Assembly (NCBI GenBank): GCA_037013685.1
Contig: CM072886.1
Location: forward strand, 71,141,859-71,205,858
Reading direction: 5' to 3'
Origin: Acridotheres tristis
Taxonomy: Eukaryota > Chordata > Aves > Passeriformes > Sturnidae
DNA: 64,000 bases
The notes below the pieces were generated by a model, which saw only the letters and a program-made list of their open reading frames with translations, was not told where the DNA came from and made no database searches. Below, one piece after another: positions 1 to 11,317 of the stretch. The position numbers and the translations under genes are program-made. Numbering within the stretch: the stretch's first letter is position 1; each line of letters begins with the position of its first letter.

Positions 1-520
1 AACCGAGCGAGAAACAGCCCTGCGAGCCCCGAGGGGACAGCGGGAGCAGGGACGGGCCGGGAGAGACCCGGAGACTCTGGGAACGACCCTGGTGGGGCAG
101 GTGGACATGCCCTGAGTGAACTGTGGCCACTAAAAAGGCCATGCAGATGCAGGTCGACCTTGATGACTGCAATCTGTTTGAGGGCTCCAGGCTGGAGCAG
201 GGAGAAGTGTGAGGAGGAGTGAGAGAGAGAGAAAGAAGAGCTTCTATGGACTAGCAGTCCTAATTCCATTCTCTTGCATAGCTGGGGTGAAGGAGGTTAG
301 AGGAGTTAGGGATGAGGGAGTGAAGTTGAGCCCGGGAAGAAAATGAAGAGAAGAAGAAGAAGAAGATGTTTTAGTTTTTTTTTTTTTTTCCACATACCCA
401 TTTCTAATTCAATTGGCAATAAATTGATGTTTCCCCAACAGATTTGGCCCAGAACTGTAATGGATAAGTGATATCCCTCTGTTTATCTTAATCCTTGATG
501 AACTTTTCCAACCTGATTAA
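1..520 (+). mobile_element. ERVL-like LTR, 3' part, cut by the window edge
   Basis: This is the downstream part of a long bird LTR of the ERVL-like class. The order of landmarks fits that family: a GC-rich block (1-110), a purine-rich stretch with GAA repeats (344-367), a poly-T run, then AATAAA at 418-423, followed by a U5-like stretch that fades out near 520. The phrase around 325-345 (gtgaagttgagcccgggaag) is one I recognise from this family. Bases 1-52 are an exact reverse complement of 63218-63269, and the region resembles the more complete copy at 38570-39592. The 5' part lies outside the window. The 3' boundary is approximate because the usual CA end is not recognisable. It is most likely a solo LTR; no gag-like sequence follows. 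Confidence 0.7.
418..423 (+). promoter_or_regulatory. LTR polyadenylation signal AATAAA
   Basis: AATAAA stands before a T/G-containing U5-like stretch, at the same relative place as the signal at 39418-39423 in the related LTR. It fixes the plus orientation of the element. Confidence 0.55.
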
Positions 521-597
521 CTCTCTGATCACTAATACTCTCTGGTCTCTGAAAACTAAACCGTTTTCAGGGCTGGGGTCCTTGAACATTTTCTCTG

Positions 598-1000
598 ATG
601 CAAAAGCTTGACTGCATCACTTATTTCAGAGGACCTGCTTATTCTGCTGCCAGTGCTTTACTACACAACAATACTCACAGGGCTGCTGCTGGTGAAGTGG
701 GATATGATGCAGTAGCAAAGCTATTATCTGCTCTTGTGACCACTGGTCAAACTACTGTTGCCATGTTAGGATGTCCAGGTATTTCTTGTGCCACTGTTTT
801 CCTACACATGTTAATTTTAGTAGGTGTTGACAACCTCGTGACAGTACAATATTTTTTAAGGGTTTGAGAAGCTACATTCCACTTTCTCTAGTCCTAGGGT
901 TGGGAGGTAATTTGAGGTTTATGCCCTGAATGGCAATTGCCATAAACAAGGAGGTGCTGTATCATTTTGTGGCATAGTGTTTTTCTAGGAAGGTTTTATG
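598..1000 (+). pseudogene. unassigned protein-like remnant
   Basis: A frame opens at 598 and runs 89 codons to a stop at 865-867. Its codons look more gene-like than the surrounding AT-rich DNA: many GCN, GTN and ACN codons and a hydrophobic stretch near residues 55-80 (around GCPGISCATVF). Weaker protein-like sequence continues in another frame to about 1000, broken by stops. I do not recognise the family. It lies just downstream of the LTR fragment, so it could be a decayed processed pseudogene, an old ERV piece or chance. No splice sites, intron or poly-A tail support a functional gene. Confidence 0.25.
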
Positions 1001-3963
1001 TGTAAATGCAAAGGGCGAGAAAGATGTGTGAGGGAATCATGAAAAATATATCAGAAGGCCAGTAGTGTTTCAGGAAGACATCTGTACTTGTTTCAGCTGT
1101 CAGAAGGGGGTGATGTGGAAAGACACAGTCTTGACAAATCTCGAGACCTTAACTCAGGTTAATAGCATGCCCCATAATCTTACACTACTGGAGGAAAAAT
1201 CAAATGTACTGTGCTCCATCCCTTAACACACACAGCCTTTTGCTTCCCAACAGATTATGGCTTAGCTACCTTGGGATGTTTTTTTTTTTTTTTTTCAGTG
1301 CTCTTGATGGTTGTTACTGTGTAAACACACACAATTCACATAATGTTCCTAGAGGTCAATGATAAAGATATTTAGGCTTATACAAAAATTGTATGATAAT
1401 TTTATTTTGAATTCTACAGCTTCTTTCTAGCACAACAATTTTATAACAGGAAGTTCTTTAGCAATATTAATGTAGAACTCTTGGAAATATATTTTAGGCC
1501 TTAATTAGAGCTTTGAAAAATTACAGCTTTAAGTGAAATACGCTTAGCTTTCATCTTTCTGCAGAAATGTTCAGCTCTGAAGTAATTCAGTAGATTTTCA
1601 GTGCACATTTTAATAACGAACATATTATCATGTCAATCAGGACTTTCATGTTTTCTTTTCTTTTAAGCAAAGAAAACACTCCAAATTTGTTAGGCTTAGA
1701 ATATTGCCAGTAAAAGGTGTGTTTAAAACTTGAACAAGTGCAGTTAGTACTAAAAGATTTCTCTTAAAATTTTCCAAAGTTATTAGTCCAAAAAACAAAA
1801 CTACTTCATCTGATCACTTCTGAGATTGCATGGAATACAGTGTTGAACTATTTCTTCCCTGTAAAATTAAGAGACATGACAAAACACTGGTATTTTTTAC
1901 TTCCTTTTCATTAGAGTCAGCACTAATGCCCAATTGTGCTGGGTTTCTATGCTATCTTGTCAAAGTAAATGCAAAGTAGTATTGCTGATTTTATCAGTCT
2001 GATAAAATGCATAAAATTGTACTACTATACTAGAGTAATATTTTTTCTTTCGAGATTATCTCACTATTTTGTACAACTAACTTTGTGTGGTACACATAGG
2101 GTAAATTAATTTCTCTTTTTCTGATCTATGAGAAGGCATAGAAGTGTGTGCCTTGGCACAATACATAAAAAAGTCTTGTTGTTACCCTGTGCTGAACTGT
2201 AGTTTGAATGACAGTAGACAATCTAACCTGGGTCTAAGCAAGTGTTTAGAAGGATATGAAGATCAGGAATTTGCTCATTTTTCAAGCATATGCTTACCAG
2301 AATGTTGCTTTGAGTTCCAGCAACTGGAGAATTCTCAAAACTGAAGAGTGGAAAACCCTTTAAATACTGTCTCCTTAAGGAAACATTTTGTTGCCAAGAA
2401 ATTCGGTTTCGTTTCCAGATACAATATTATCCATGTGCTTTTGAAACACTGCTTTTAAATTCAAGTGAGGAAAAAGACATTTGTTAAAAGTTAATGGGCA
2501 TCTTAGGTATGCTTTTAAATCTTAATTTTCATCATCTGTACCTCACAGGCTCCCCATGACTGGAAAACATTCTGGTTTGCATTTTGCTTTTGTTTGCTAC
2601 AGTGAACTTTCAGGAAAATATGTGGCAGACTGAAGAATGCAATCTGATAGATGACAGTTCATGGCAGATACAAAACATTTTACAAAATATCAGATATTTT
2701 GATCCGATCCTGTTTTCTAAAGCAGAAATTTTAGTGGAAGCAAAATGTACTCCATCTGGAACAAAGAAAAAATAATATAGTAGGTAGTAAGGTGTAATGT
2801 AACATGTTTAATTCTGCTCACACAGATGATCATTCTACCGTTTTTATCACTGACACTGGTCAGTGGTAGACACCTAAGAAAAGAGGAGACAGGGCAGTTG
2901 CATAGTAATAGTTTCACAGGTCCCAGTTGTGCAGATGCCAGCACTTTCTGACTCAAAAACTTCCTGAGGCCATATCCCTGTTGCTGTTTTAATATGATTA
3001 GTAATTTTTTTCCCCCTCACTGAATGTATCTAATTGTTTTGGTTGAAACTCCCAATGGTTTCAAAAGGTTATGGCTCAAAGGCATGGTCAGAGTATTTAC
3101 ATAATAACTACGCATGCTTGCTTTGTCTAAGTATGTTCTAGATTATTAGCAATAAAGATAAATTTAAAATAAAATAAAAGGTATCTACTTTTAGCAAAAC
3201 AACACCATCTTATTTGCTCAAAACTATAATCTAGAGCTAAGAATCAAATATTTGGTGCAGAATATGTTATAATTTGAATTTCTTTTACCTGAAAAGTCTT
3301 TTTTGAGAAGGAGAACCTTAGTTACTCTTTCCTATATAGTCTCAGTGGAATCCAGAGCAAAATGGAAATGGGGACATTTAGCTGGAAGATTTTTGCATAC
3401 AAAATAAATGGCAAAGTTTTAAGGGCACAGGCACTTGAATACTATAATCAAAATGTCATTTAATGCAAATTCCAAAAGTAGTATCAACACAGAATTATAA
3501 ACTTGTCAGTAAAGTGCCTTTCATGAATAAATAGTTAAAGAAAGGTTAGGATATTGCCATCTCTATCATGCTTTTGTTTGCTCTTCAGAGTTCTTGCTAT
3601 TCCAATTTGGCGTAAAGTAGGTGGTGTTGTAAATCACTTGTTTTCAGCTACAGTCACCAGTTTTCAGTTCTCCCCACATATTCACATATTTCATTGTCTT
3701 CGTAAAATGGAGAAATATCTATCTATGTAAAAATACACTCTCAAAAAACTGCACTTAACCATTAAGAGAATATTCAGTCAAATCACTTTCAGTGGGAAGC
3801 GAAAGGGATTTTCTTTTTAAGCTTGATAAAGTGTCTATTTTAAGATTGGAAAAGTAAAGTAGATCTATCTTAATTTTCTGACAATATAGTCACTGACAAA
3901 GGGCAACATTAAGTTTCATCTGTGTTGAAATTTCCTTGGATAAAAGATAAAACTAAACAAATT
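1001..3963. other. AT-rich non-coding stretch
   Basis: I see no gene or recognisable transposon here. There is a T-run at 1279-1296 and scattered short open frames (for example 2144-2344 and 2584-2775) that resemble nothing and have no coding bias. It is probably unique intergenic or intronic sequence, possibly with repeats too old to recognise by eye. Confidence 0.5.
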
Positions 3964-4588
3964 ACAGAATCAATAAAGTTGAAAAAGACAATTAAGATCA
4001 TTGAATTCAACCATTAACCTAACACTGCCAAGCCTACCACTAAACCATGTCCCCAAGTGCCACATCTACACATAATTCAAATGTCCCCAGGGATGGTGAT
4101 TCCACTGCTTTCCTGGGCAATCTGTTCCAGTGCTTAGCAATCTTTTTGATGAAGAAATTTTTCCTAATATCCAATCTATACCCTCCCTGACACAATATGA
4201 GGTCGTTTCCTCTTGTCCAGTCAGTTGATCCCCTGAAGAAGACATCAATAACCATCTTGTTACACCCTCCTTTCAGGCAGTTGTAGACAGTGATAAGGTT
4301 TCCCCCTGAGGCTCCTTTTCTCCAGGCCAAACACCCCCAGCTCTCTCAGCTGCTCCTCAGCAGACTTGTGCTCCAGACCCTTCACCAGCTCTGTTGCTTT
4401 TCTCTGGTCTGCCTCCAGAATCTCAGTGTCTTTCTTGCTGAGAGGGGCCCAAAACTCAACACAGGATTCGAGTTGTGGCCTCACCAGTTCTGAGTACAGG
4501 GGGACAACACTATTCCTGATTCAAACCAGGATGCCCTTGGCTTTCTTGGCCACCTGGACACATACTGGATCATGTTCAGCCAGCTGTT
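3964..4588 (-). mobile_element. CR1 LINE, 5'-truncated 3' fragment
   Basis: Read on the minus strand this is the C-terminal end of CR1 ORF2 and its short 3' UTR. Two overlapping open pieces (4260-4484 and 4040-4330) carry the hallmarks of the CR1 reverse-transcriptase tail: [13 protein letters not shown], then an [15 protein letters not shown] segment, then LDIRKNFF, KHWNRLPRKAVESPSL and the end of the frame. They sit in different frames, so at least one indel has occurred. The 3' end at about 3964 has the usual motif for this family (aagttgaaaaagac before the degenerate terminal repeat). The 5' end stops in the middle of the ORF at 4588, the truncation typical of LINE insertion. It cannot encode an active enzyme because the catalytic core is missing. 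Confidence 0.9.
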
Positions 4589-5285
4589 GAAAAATATTTG
4601 TTTCAAAATTTATTTTGATAAATTTCAAGTTGAAGGAAAAAAACCCCAAAACACAAGCATACATTAAAAATGTTTTGCAGCCTGCTATTTGGTGCAGCTT
4701 TAAGAGGTTTCAAGTTTCATTCAGAGATTGAGCATTTTGATTAAGTCTGAATAGCTTAAAAATAATTAAATTTTAATCTTTATATACATTTACAGCTTTC
4801 CATTATCTTAAAGAAAACAAATAAAAAAGCTGTCAAGTGAGATTTTTGTTGTCCATCCTTGTGTAAGTGTAGCCTGTTCATGGCTCCTCTGCTTAAATAT
4901 TACAAACCATGCTTCTGTTTGAAGATGAATGTGGTATCTGTAGTTACTGAATGGCATTACATTAATCAGAAGATTGAAAGCTGTATTTTTCTACCAATCA
5001 CAGATATTGCTCTGGAGACAAGATACAGGAAATATGTTTTGACAGTGATGAGACTGTGGAGTTCACCTTTATCATGATATTCAGCTTGGCCACTCAGTTC
5101 CCATCTTACCATATTCTTATCTTGTTTTGCTTTTGTTGAACACTTTCAAATCCTCCAGCATGCAGGTGATTGCGATTTTATTTCCATGCAGCTAGACAGA
5201 GCACACAGGTGTCATGCAAACAGGAAAATGCAGTTTAGATACTCACAGAGCATGTGTGACAAATGGATAAGATAACTTTTGTGTT

Positions 5286-5338
<53 letters not shown>

Positions 5339-5636
5339 TGATGCTCATTAAAACTTGGTCTAAATCTTTCCTCATGCTTTAAATACACATTTATATCATA
5401 ATTCTCTGTTGAAGATTTGTCACCGGAAAAGTTTATTATTATTGTATCTTTATTATTTTTCTTCTCTAGTTGCATGGTTCAGCTTATTTAAAAAGTAGTT
5501 CCCCATGCAGTTTATATCAATATTTTCAGTCTTTAAAAAACTAAGCATAACTGGTATTAGAGAAACTGATAATTCTTACAAAGATTGTCTTTGATACTGA
5601 TTACTGAAGATGAACAATTTTCAACATAAAGTCACC
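4589..5636. other. AT-rich non-coding stretch between two CR1 copies
   Basis: No gene is visible. The only clear structure is the TA dinucleotide array at 5289-5331. Small open frames such as 4859-5077 and 5212-5475 (which reads through the TA array as Ile-Tyr repeats) are not supported. Confidence 0.5.
5289..5331. repeat. (TA)n microsatellite
   Basis: About 21 uninterrupted TA units. Such arrays are self-complementary and usually length-variable. Confidence 0.95.
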
Positions 5637-7226
5637 ATGGAATCACAGTTGCAGAGTATTAGAATTGTAAAATAACTTAGGTTGAAAAAGACCATTAGAA
5701 TTACTGGATATACCCATTAACCTAACACTGTCATATCCATCCCTAAAACATGTCCCTAAGTGTCACACCTACATACTTTTAAAATTCTTTCAGGGATGAT
5801 GACTCAAACACTTTCCTGAATAAATTCTTCCAATACTTGTCAGTCCTTTCAGTGCAGAATTTAATTCTAATAACCAATCTAAATTTCCCTTTGCTGCAAC
5901 TCTAAGTAATTTCCTCTTGTCTTACTGCTTGCTCCTTGGGAGAAGAGACGGACTCCCACCTTCCTACAACCTCCTTTCAGGTAGTTATAGAAAGCTATAA
6001 GATCTCCTCTCAGCCACCTTCCTACAACCTCCTTTCAGGTAGTTATAGAAAGCTGTAAGATCTCCTCTCAGCCTCCTTTTTGCCAGGGTAAATACTTCCA
6101 GTTTCCTCAGCCACTCCCCATCAGACTTGTGCTCCAGACCCTTCATCAAGGTTTTTGCTCTTCTTTGGACGTGCTCCAGTAACTCAGAGTCTTTCTTATA
6201 GTGAGGGGCCCAAAACTGGACACAGTACTTGAGTTGAGGCCTCACTAGTGCTGAGAACAGAAGGACAGTCACTGCCCTGGTCTTACTGGCTGCATTGCTT
6301 TTAGTACAAACCAGGATGCCATTAATTTTCTTGAGCTACCCAGTCATGTGTTGGCTCATGTTCAGCCTTCTATCAACCAGAAAGCCCAGGTCCTCCTCCA
6401 CCAGGCAGCTTGCTAGGCACTCTTCCCCAAGCCTGTAGTGTTGTATGGAGTTGTTGTGGCCCAAATGCAGGACACAGCCTTTTGCCTCGTTCAACCTCAT
6501 ACAACTGGCCTCAGCCCATCACTCCATCCTGACATCTCTATAGAGCCTTCCTGCCCTCCAGCAGATCAGCTCTCCCACCCAACCCAGTATCAGACTGCCT
6601 GTAGGTGCACTCAGTCCCCTCATTCAGATCATAAAGACATTAAATAGGACTGGCTCCAGTACTGAGCCATGGGGAACACCACTTGTGAGCAGCCACCAGC
6701 TGGATTTTACTCCATTCACTACAACTTCCTGGACACATCCATCCAGCCAGATTTTCACCCAGTGAAGAATATGCCTGTCCAAGACCCAAGCAGCCAGTTT
6801 CTCTGATAGAAGACTATGGGAAATAATGTCAATGGCTTCATTAAATCCTAGGCACACATCTCAGCCTTTCCCTCCTCCTCTGAAGTAGGTCATCCTCTAA
6901 TAGAAGGAGTCCAGTTTAGTCAAGTAGGACCTGCCTTTGATGAACCCATGCTGGCTGGGCCTGATCTTCTGGTATCTTGTACATTTCATATAATGGCACT
7001 CAAGATGATCAGACCCATTATCTTCATCAGCACCAAAGTCAGGCTATAGGCCCAGGATCCTCTTTCTGACTCTTCCTAAAGGTGGACATCATATTTGCTA
7101 ACCTCCAGATGCCTGGAACCTCTCCAGTTCACCAGGGCTGTTGGCAAATGACTGAAAGTGACTCAGTGATCACTTTTATCATCTCCCACAGTGATCCCCA
7201 TGTAACCGGGCCTATGGGATTAACTG
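5637..7226 (-). mobile_element. CR1 LINE, long copy with decayed reverse transcriptase
   Basis: On the minus strand the element runs from an RT segment at about 7200 through the palm and thumb to the 3' UTR near 5637. Recognisable in order are an anchor like WRLANMMSTFRK (near 7080), SAIIYEMYKIPEDQAQPAWVHQ (degenerate, near 7000), the D-F-S-K-A-F-equivalent block with [15 protein letters not shown] (6800s), [26 protein letters not shown] (about 6640-6710), LNEAKGCVLHLGHNNS and YRLGEECLAS (about 6420-6500), LVDRRLNMSQ (about 6350) and [13 protein letters not shown] (about 6200). The segment that should hold the catalytic F-A-D-D is shortened and reads QSDTGLGGRAD-like near 6600, so the enzyme is dead. 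Stops and a 58-bp tandem duplication further break the frame. Confidence 0.9.
5956..6071. repeat. 58-bp tandem duplication inside CR1
   Basis: Bases 5956-6013 and 6014-6071 are two head-to-tail copies of a 58-bp unit that differ by one A/G change (agctataaga versus agctgtaaga). The surrounding CR1 is far more diverged from its family, so the duplication happened long after insertion. A unit of 58 is not a multiple of three and shifts the old frame. Confidence 0.95.
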
Positions 7227-7227
7227 A

Positions 7228-7474
7228 AACTTTAATTACTTTAAACTAAGAAAAGGTAGGTTTAGATTGGTTATTTGGAAGAAATTCTTTACTGTGAGGG
7301 TGGTGAGGCTTCGTAACAGGATGTCCTGATTAGATGTGAATGCCCTGTGCCTGACAGTATTCAAAGGTTTGAGCAACCTGGGCTAGTGGAAGGGGCAGGG
7401 ATGGGAGGGAGGTTGAACTCTATTATCTTTAAGTTCTCTTTCAACACAAACCATTCCATGAGTCCATGAAATTC
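7228..7474 (+). mobile_element. CR1 LINE 3' end, sense
   Basis: This is the last part of a CR1 of another subfamily, on the plus strand. The sequence from ggtaggtttagattgg translates to an RFRLVIWKKFFTVRVVR-like tail. It is followed by the 3' UTR words ttcaaaggtttgagcaacctgggctagtgg and a degenerate terminal repeat near 7450-7474. It meets the 5' end of the antisense CR1 at 7226 with no gap, so the two insertions are in opposite orientations. Confidence 0.85.
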
Positions 7475-8816
7475 CACCTAAGTATGCCTTTGAAATTTTT
7501 CTTTTACTAGTAGAGTATTTTTAAATAATCTGAACAATTTAAATACTTAGATACAACTAATACATAAATGACAATCTTGATTACCAAGTTTACTTAAAAA
7601 TATCTTCCCTAATAATTCTAGTTGGTGGCACTTCATGGTCTTTTCTTGATGTTTGTACTCTGCAGGTATGTTTTAAAGATGATATTTTTATCTCTTGAAT
7701 TTCTCATTCATTATTTAGAATAGAATTTTATGTAGAGTTTAAAGACCAATAGCAATAATAGCCTGCCTTGAAGCCTGATTTGAAGATGATGGAGTCCCCA
7801 GTGAAGTGGTAGAAAATTACATCTTGTGCCCTTTTTCTGACCAACTCACAGCCTAGATATTGCTGACAGCATTTGCCTAGATATACTGCTGGTCAGGAGC
7901 TTATGTAATTAATACATCTAGTTTTATTCCGCTTTTCAAAATGCATAGAGCAGTAGTGCATTTTTTCATATTCTGCTGGATAGATAAAAGGAATAGATCT
8001 TGGCTTTTAAAACTAATGATTCTGTAATTACAGACAAAATAGGAGGGATCACTAATAAAACATTGTCAGTGTTTCACCTGAGGACACAATTTAGAAACTT
8101 TTAATAAATGCAGCAGTATATGAGAAAATGTGGTGGCTGTATTGTTTGTTTATATATGCATTTCACACACATACACACAAAAAAGGATAAAAGGAAGTAA
8201 TTAATTACAGTATATATGTTAAAGGTGAATCAGTATCAACTTGTCACTGACTAGGCAAGACTGCTGTACATGAAGCACTAGAACTTCACAAAATCAAAGG
8301 AAATGAAAAGTGTCCTTGCTTTGTCATATTATGGTACAGTAACTGGTAAAACCATCACTGAATAATTCAATACTTCTATGCTGAAAATAAAGCAATAATA
8401 ATTAAGCTTACATTTCTTTGCTCCAATACCTGACATACAACAAGTCTTCATCACTGGTTTCATCACAGTTCCATTTCCATTTTGCTCAGAGAGAAGTGGA
8501 TGCTCAGTGAATTGTCAGAAGCCATATATAAAGACCATGGCAGCACCAGGAATAGGATGCATTTTCAAGCTCTCAATATGGTTCAAGCTGCATGCAATCG
8601 AATTTATTGACCTAAAACTGTCAGACAATAAATACAGCACAAACCTAAACCACATGCCAGCTAAAAGCCAAAGAGTGTTTAAAATAAATCTGACTTCAAT
8701 TTTAAACATCAAGTCTGTTTCAATTATTAATATCACTTAACAGATTAACTATGCCTTAATTCTAAATGGAACATGCTAAGCCTATCTAGGACATTTATTA
8801 AAACGGGTGTACCTAA
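7475..8816. other. AT-rich non-coding stretch
   Basis: No gene or repeat is recognised. The overlapping open frames at 8507-8740 (+) and 8515-8736 (-) are mutual shadows without coding character. A 19-base phrase at 8032-8050 (cagacaaaataggagggat) recurs at 21600-21618. Confidence 0.45.
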
Positions 8817-9190
8817 TTGAATCGGTATACAAGTGTTGGCACAGATCCAGAATCCAAGCGTAAGGAATTCAGAGATGGCAAACTGAGTAGGAGTGCTTTA
8901 TGTATTCAGGCAAAACTTAATAGCAGGGTTCGAGAATTTTTTTCGAAGATCTGGGTGCTTTCATGCTCAACATCCACAACTTAGAGTTGTTAGATCGTGG
9001 TGCCATTCCTCCAGAGGTATCTGAACAACTGCATCATACATTTCTATTGAGCCACATGACTGACATGTGAAGAAGAGTCACTGAGATCTTCTAAACCTTC
9101 CCTGAAGGGCAGAAATATTTTTGCATTAAATATTTGAAAGCTCTCCAGGATAATGGCTATGGCATTCACATAAAGTGGGAATGCCTGGGT
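8817..9190 (+). pseudogene. frame-broken protein-like remnant, family unknown
   Basis: Three plus-strand pieces read like protein but lie in different frames. Piece one (about 8820-8990) includes TDPESKRKEFRDGKLSRS and a basic IQAKLNSRVREFF end. At the T-run near 8938-8944 the frame seems to slip, and piece two (to a stop at 9069) contains FEDLGAFMLNIHNLELL and GAIPPEVSEQLHHTF. A third piece near 9110-9205 contains FPEGQKYF and LQDNGYGIHIKWE. The joins at a homopolymer and internal stops suggest a decayed processed pseudogene or an old transposon ORF. I cannot name the parent. Chance is possible, but the composition differs from the surrounding AT-rich DNA. Confidence 0.35.
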
Positions 9191-9205
9191 TCAGTGGAAG
9201 ATTAA

Positions 9206-11059
9206 GAAAACCAAAGCAAACCCAAAGAATATCTGCCCCACCTTCACAAGCACATATATTAGACTGCAATATGGTCTGGTGGTAGAGAAGGTGCCCTATA
9301 GGGGATGTATGTGTTCAAACTTCCTCAGATGGAAATCATTTTCCCACATTTTCAGAAAACACAGCAAATAGCAGCGATAAAAGGAAACAAAGCCATTTTA
9401 GAATACTTGGGAGGAATCTTGATAAGAAATAAAGTCTTTATTTGTAGTTCATAAACCTGCATAATTTCAGTTCAATTTTATGAACTTGATTAGTTTATGC
9501 AGAGAATGTAAAAGATATTACTTTCACACAGTCTATCTTGTGAGCAATGACAATAAAATGCAGGCTGATAGAGGCGGCTCAAAGTCATTAAACTGTCAGC
9601 CCTCTGCAAAATAAAATTTTTCAAGTGGATTATTATTATTTTTCATGTGCTTATCAGTGAAATCAAACTTGTATTTGATTATAGACACTGCATTTATTGT
9701 CAGGGTTTTTTTTGTTGCTTTTCTTTTTCATTTTCAGCTGGATAAATTTTTACAAGTGTCCTGTTCTTTACTGCTTGACTTAATGTAAGGTCATTCAATG
9801 GAATGAGATCATAACCATAACCTTTTGAGGTTTCAGATGAATGGAGTCAGGAATCTTTTGTTTATGTTTAGAAATCCTATTATGGAAAGCACCACTGACA
9901 TCATGGCTAGACATGTTTAGATATCAATGACATATAATGATATCTCAGTAATGTTCATGTATCCAGTTCATGAAATTAACAATTTGATAGAGGCAGTATG
10001 ACAAAGTTATTTCAGAGACACCTATAGTATTAGAACTTGAACCTTAAAACACCACTGTTCTTTGAAATATGCAGTGATATAAACTATGATGTTAATAATT
10101 GGTGACCATTCTGATCTGAGAGCATTACATGCTTACCTTACATATGTGTAAAACATTGCAGGCACAATGCCCATAAGAGTAATGATTAAAAAATGTTTTG
10201 CTTATGATTATATTTTCAGGCATCCAGGGTTGTGGGTTTTCTTGCAGACCACACATACTAAGAAGTGGTTGATATTTCCTCAAGAATTCTGAATTATTTA
10301 GGGCTTAGAAATTTCATATTCAATTGACATCGGTAATTTAAAATCATAAAAAAGGACATATTTATAGAAAAGTTATGAAGTAGGAATTATTTTTCAAACT
10401 GTAGCTTTTTTCATCACTGATATGAAAATATGCAATAGCCAGAAAGATTACTGTGCTTAACCTATAATTTTCTAACAAAACCTGTGTTTCTGTCTGAATA
10501 ATCAATTTCAGTCATTAGCTCCTGGAATGCTTGAATGTCAATTTTTTTACACAAAAAAGGAAAAATAAAAGAATGAAAGGTGAAGCTCTTTTAGATTTGA
10601 TGTTAATTACTAGGAAGTAAGTGATAGAGTTCACAATCCTTTGGAAGAAAAAATAAACAAAAAAATAATAAAATTCAAAAAGGTGGAGTTTAATAAACTC
10701 ACCACACAAATTTATTGAAGTATTAGTTAAGAAGAGACAGTTGTTTCTTAAAGAGAAAATACTAAGGGCAGAAGTGCAGACAGGGGAAAAACACGAAGTA
10801 TATTAAGAGATCAAATTACTTAAACCATGAAAGAGATCATGCAGACTATGGAAATTAGGTTAGATAGAAACTTGAGAGGATAAGACAAATAGCTCACATA
10901 GATACCAACAACACCAGTACATACATAGTTTAAAATACAACCAATAAGTAACATGTAAGAGTGTTGAGAAATAATTCTGCAAGTATATTTAAGGAAAAAG
11001 AAAGTCAGGGATGGAAATGGTCTATCAATAGGGGAAAATTACCTTGTCTTTCCATCAAC
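9206..11059. other. AT-rich non-coding stretch
   Basis: No gene is seen. The part from about 9560 to 9680 is dense in words such as ttattattattttt and tcaagtggattatta and has the look of a conserved non-coding element, which only an alignment can test. The part from about 10730 may be a further, very decayed 5' portion of the CR1 that becomes recognisable at 11060. Confidence 0.4.
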
Positions 11060-11317
11060 ATTGCCTGAAATACTCAACTACAGGCATAGCTGATGTCACT
11101 GGCAAGGTCTTACTGCCAGAGAAATAATAAGCTGTAGCATACTTGAAAAAAATGAATCTGCTAAAATCTTTTGGTCTTGATGTTATGTACTTTAAACGGC
11201 TTTAAAAACCAATAAAAGTAATGTCAGAATTTTTTGTCCTTATTTCTGAGAGCACATGAAAAGTTAATGAAGTTTCAGAAGACTGGAAAATGAAAAATAT
11301 AACAATGTTTTTAAGAG
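11060..11317 (+). mobile_element. ancient CR1 LINE, part 1 (upstream of the ERV)
   Basis: This plus-strand sequence is a heavily diverged CR1 RT segment. It reads approximately LLKSFGLDVMYFKRL, which matches the family's K-S-x-G-P-D-x-M-H-P-R-V-L motif, and then EVSEDWKMKNITMFL, which matches E-V-P-E-D-W-x-x-A-N-V-T-P-I-F. It stops abruptly at the LTR boundary 11318. The next expected motifs of the same ORF appear at 13430 and beyond on the other side of the ERV, so both parts are read as one element split by insertion. The left boundary is a guess; similarity may extend to about 10730. Confidence 0.65.
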
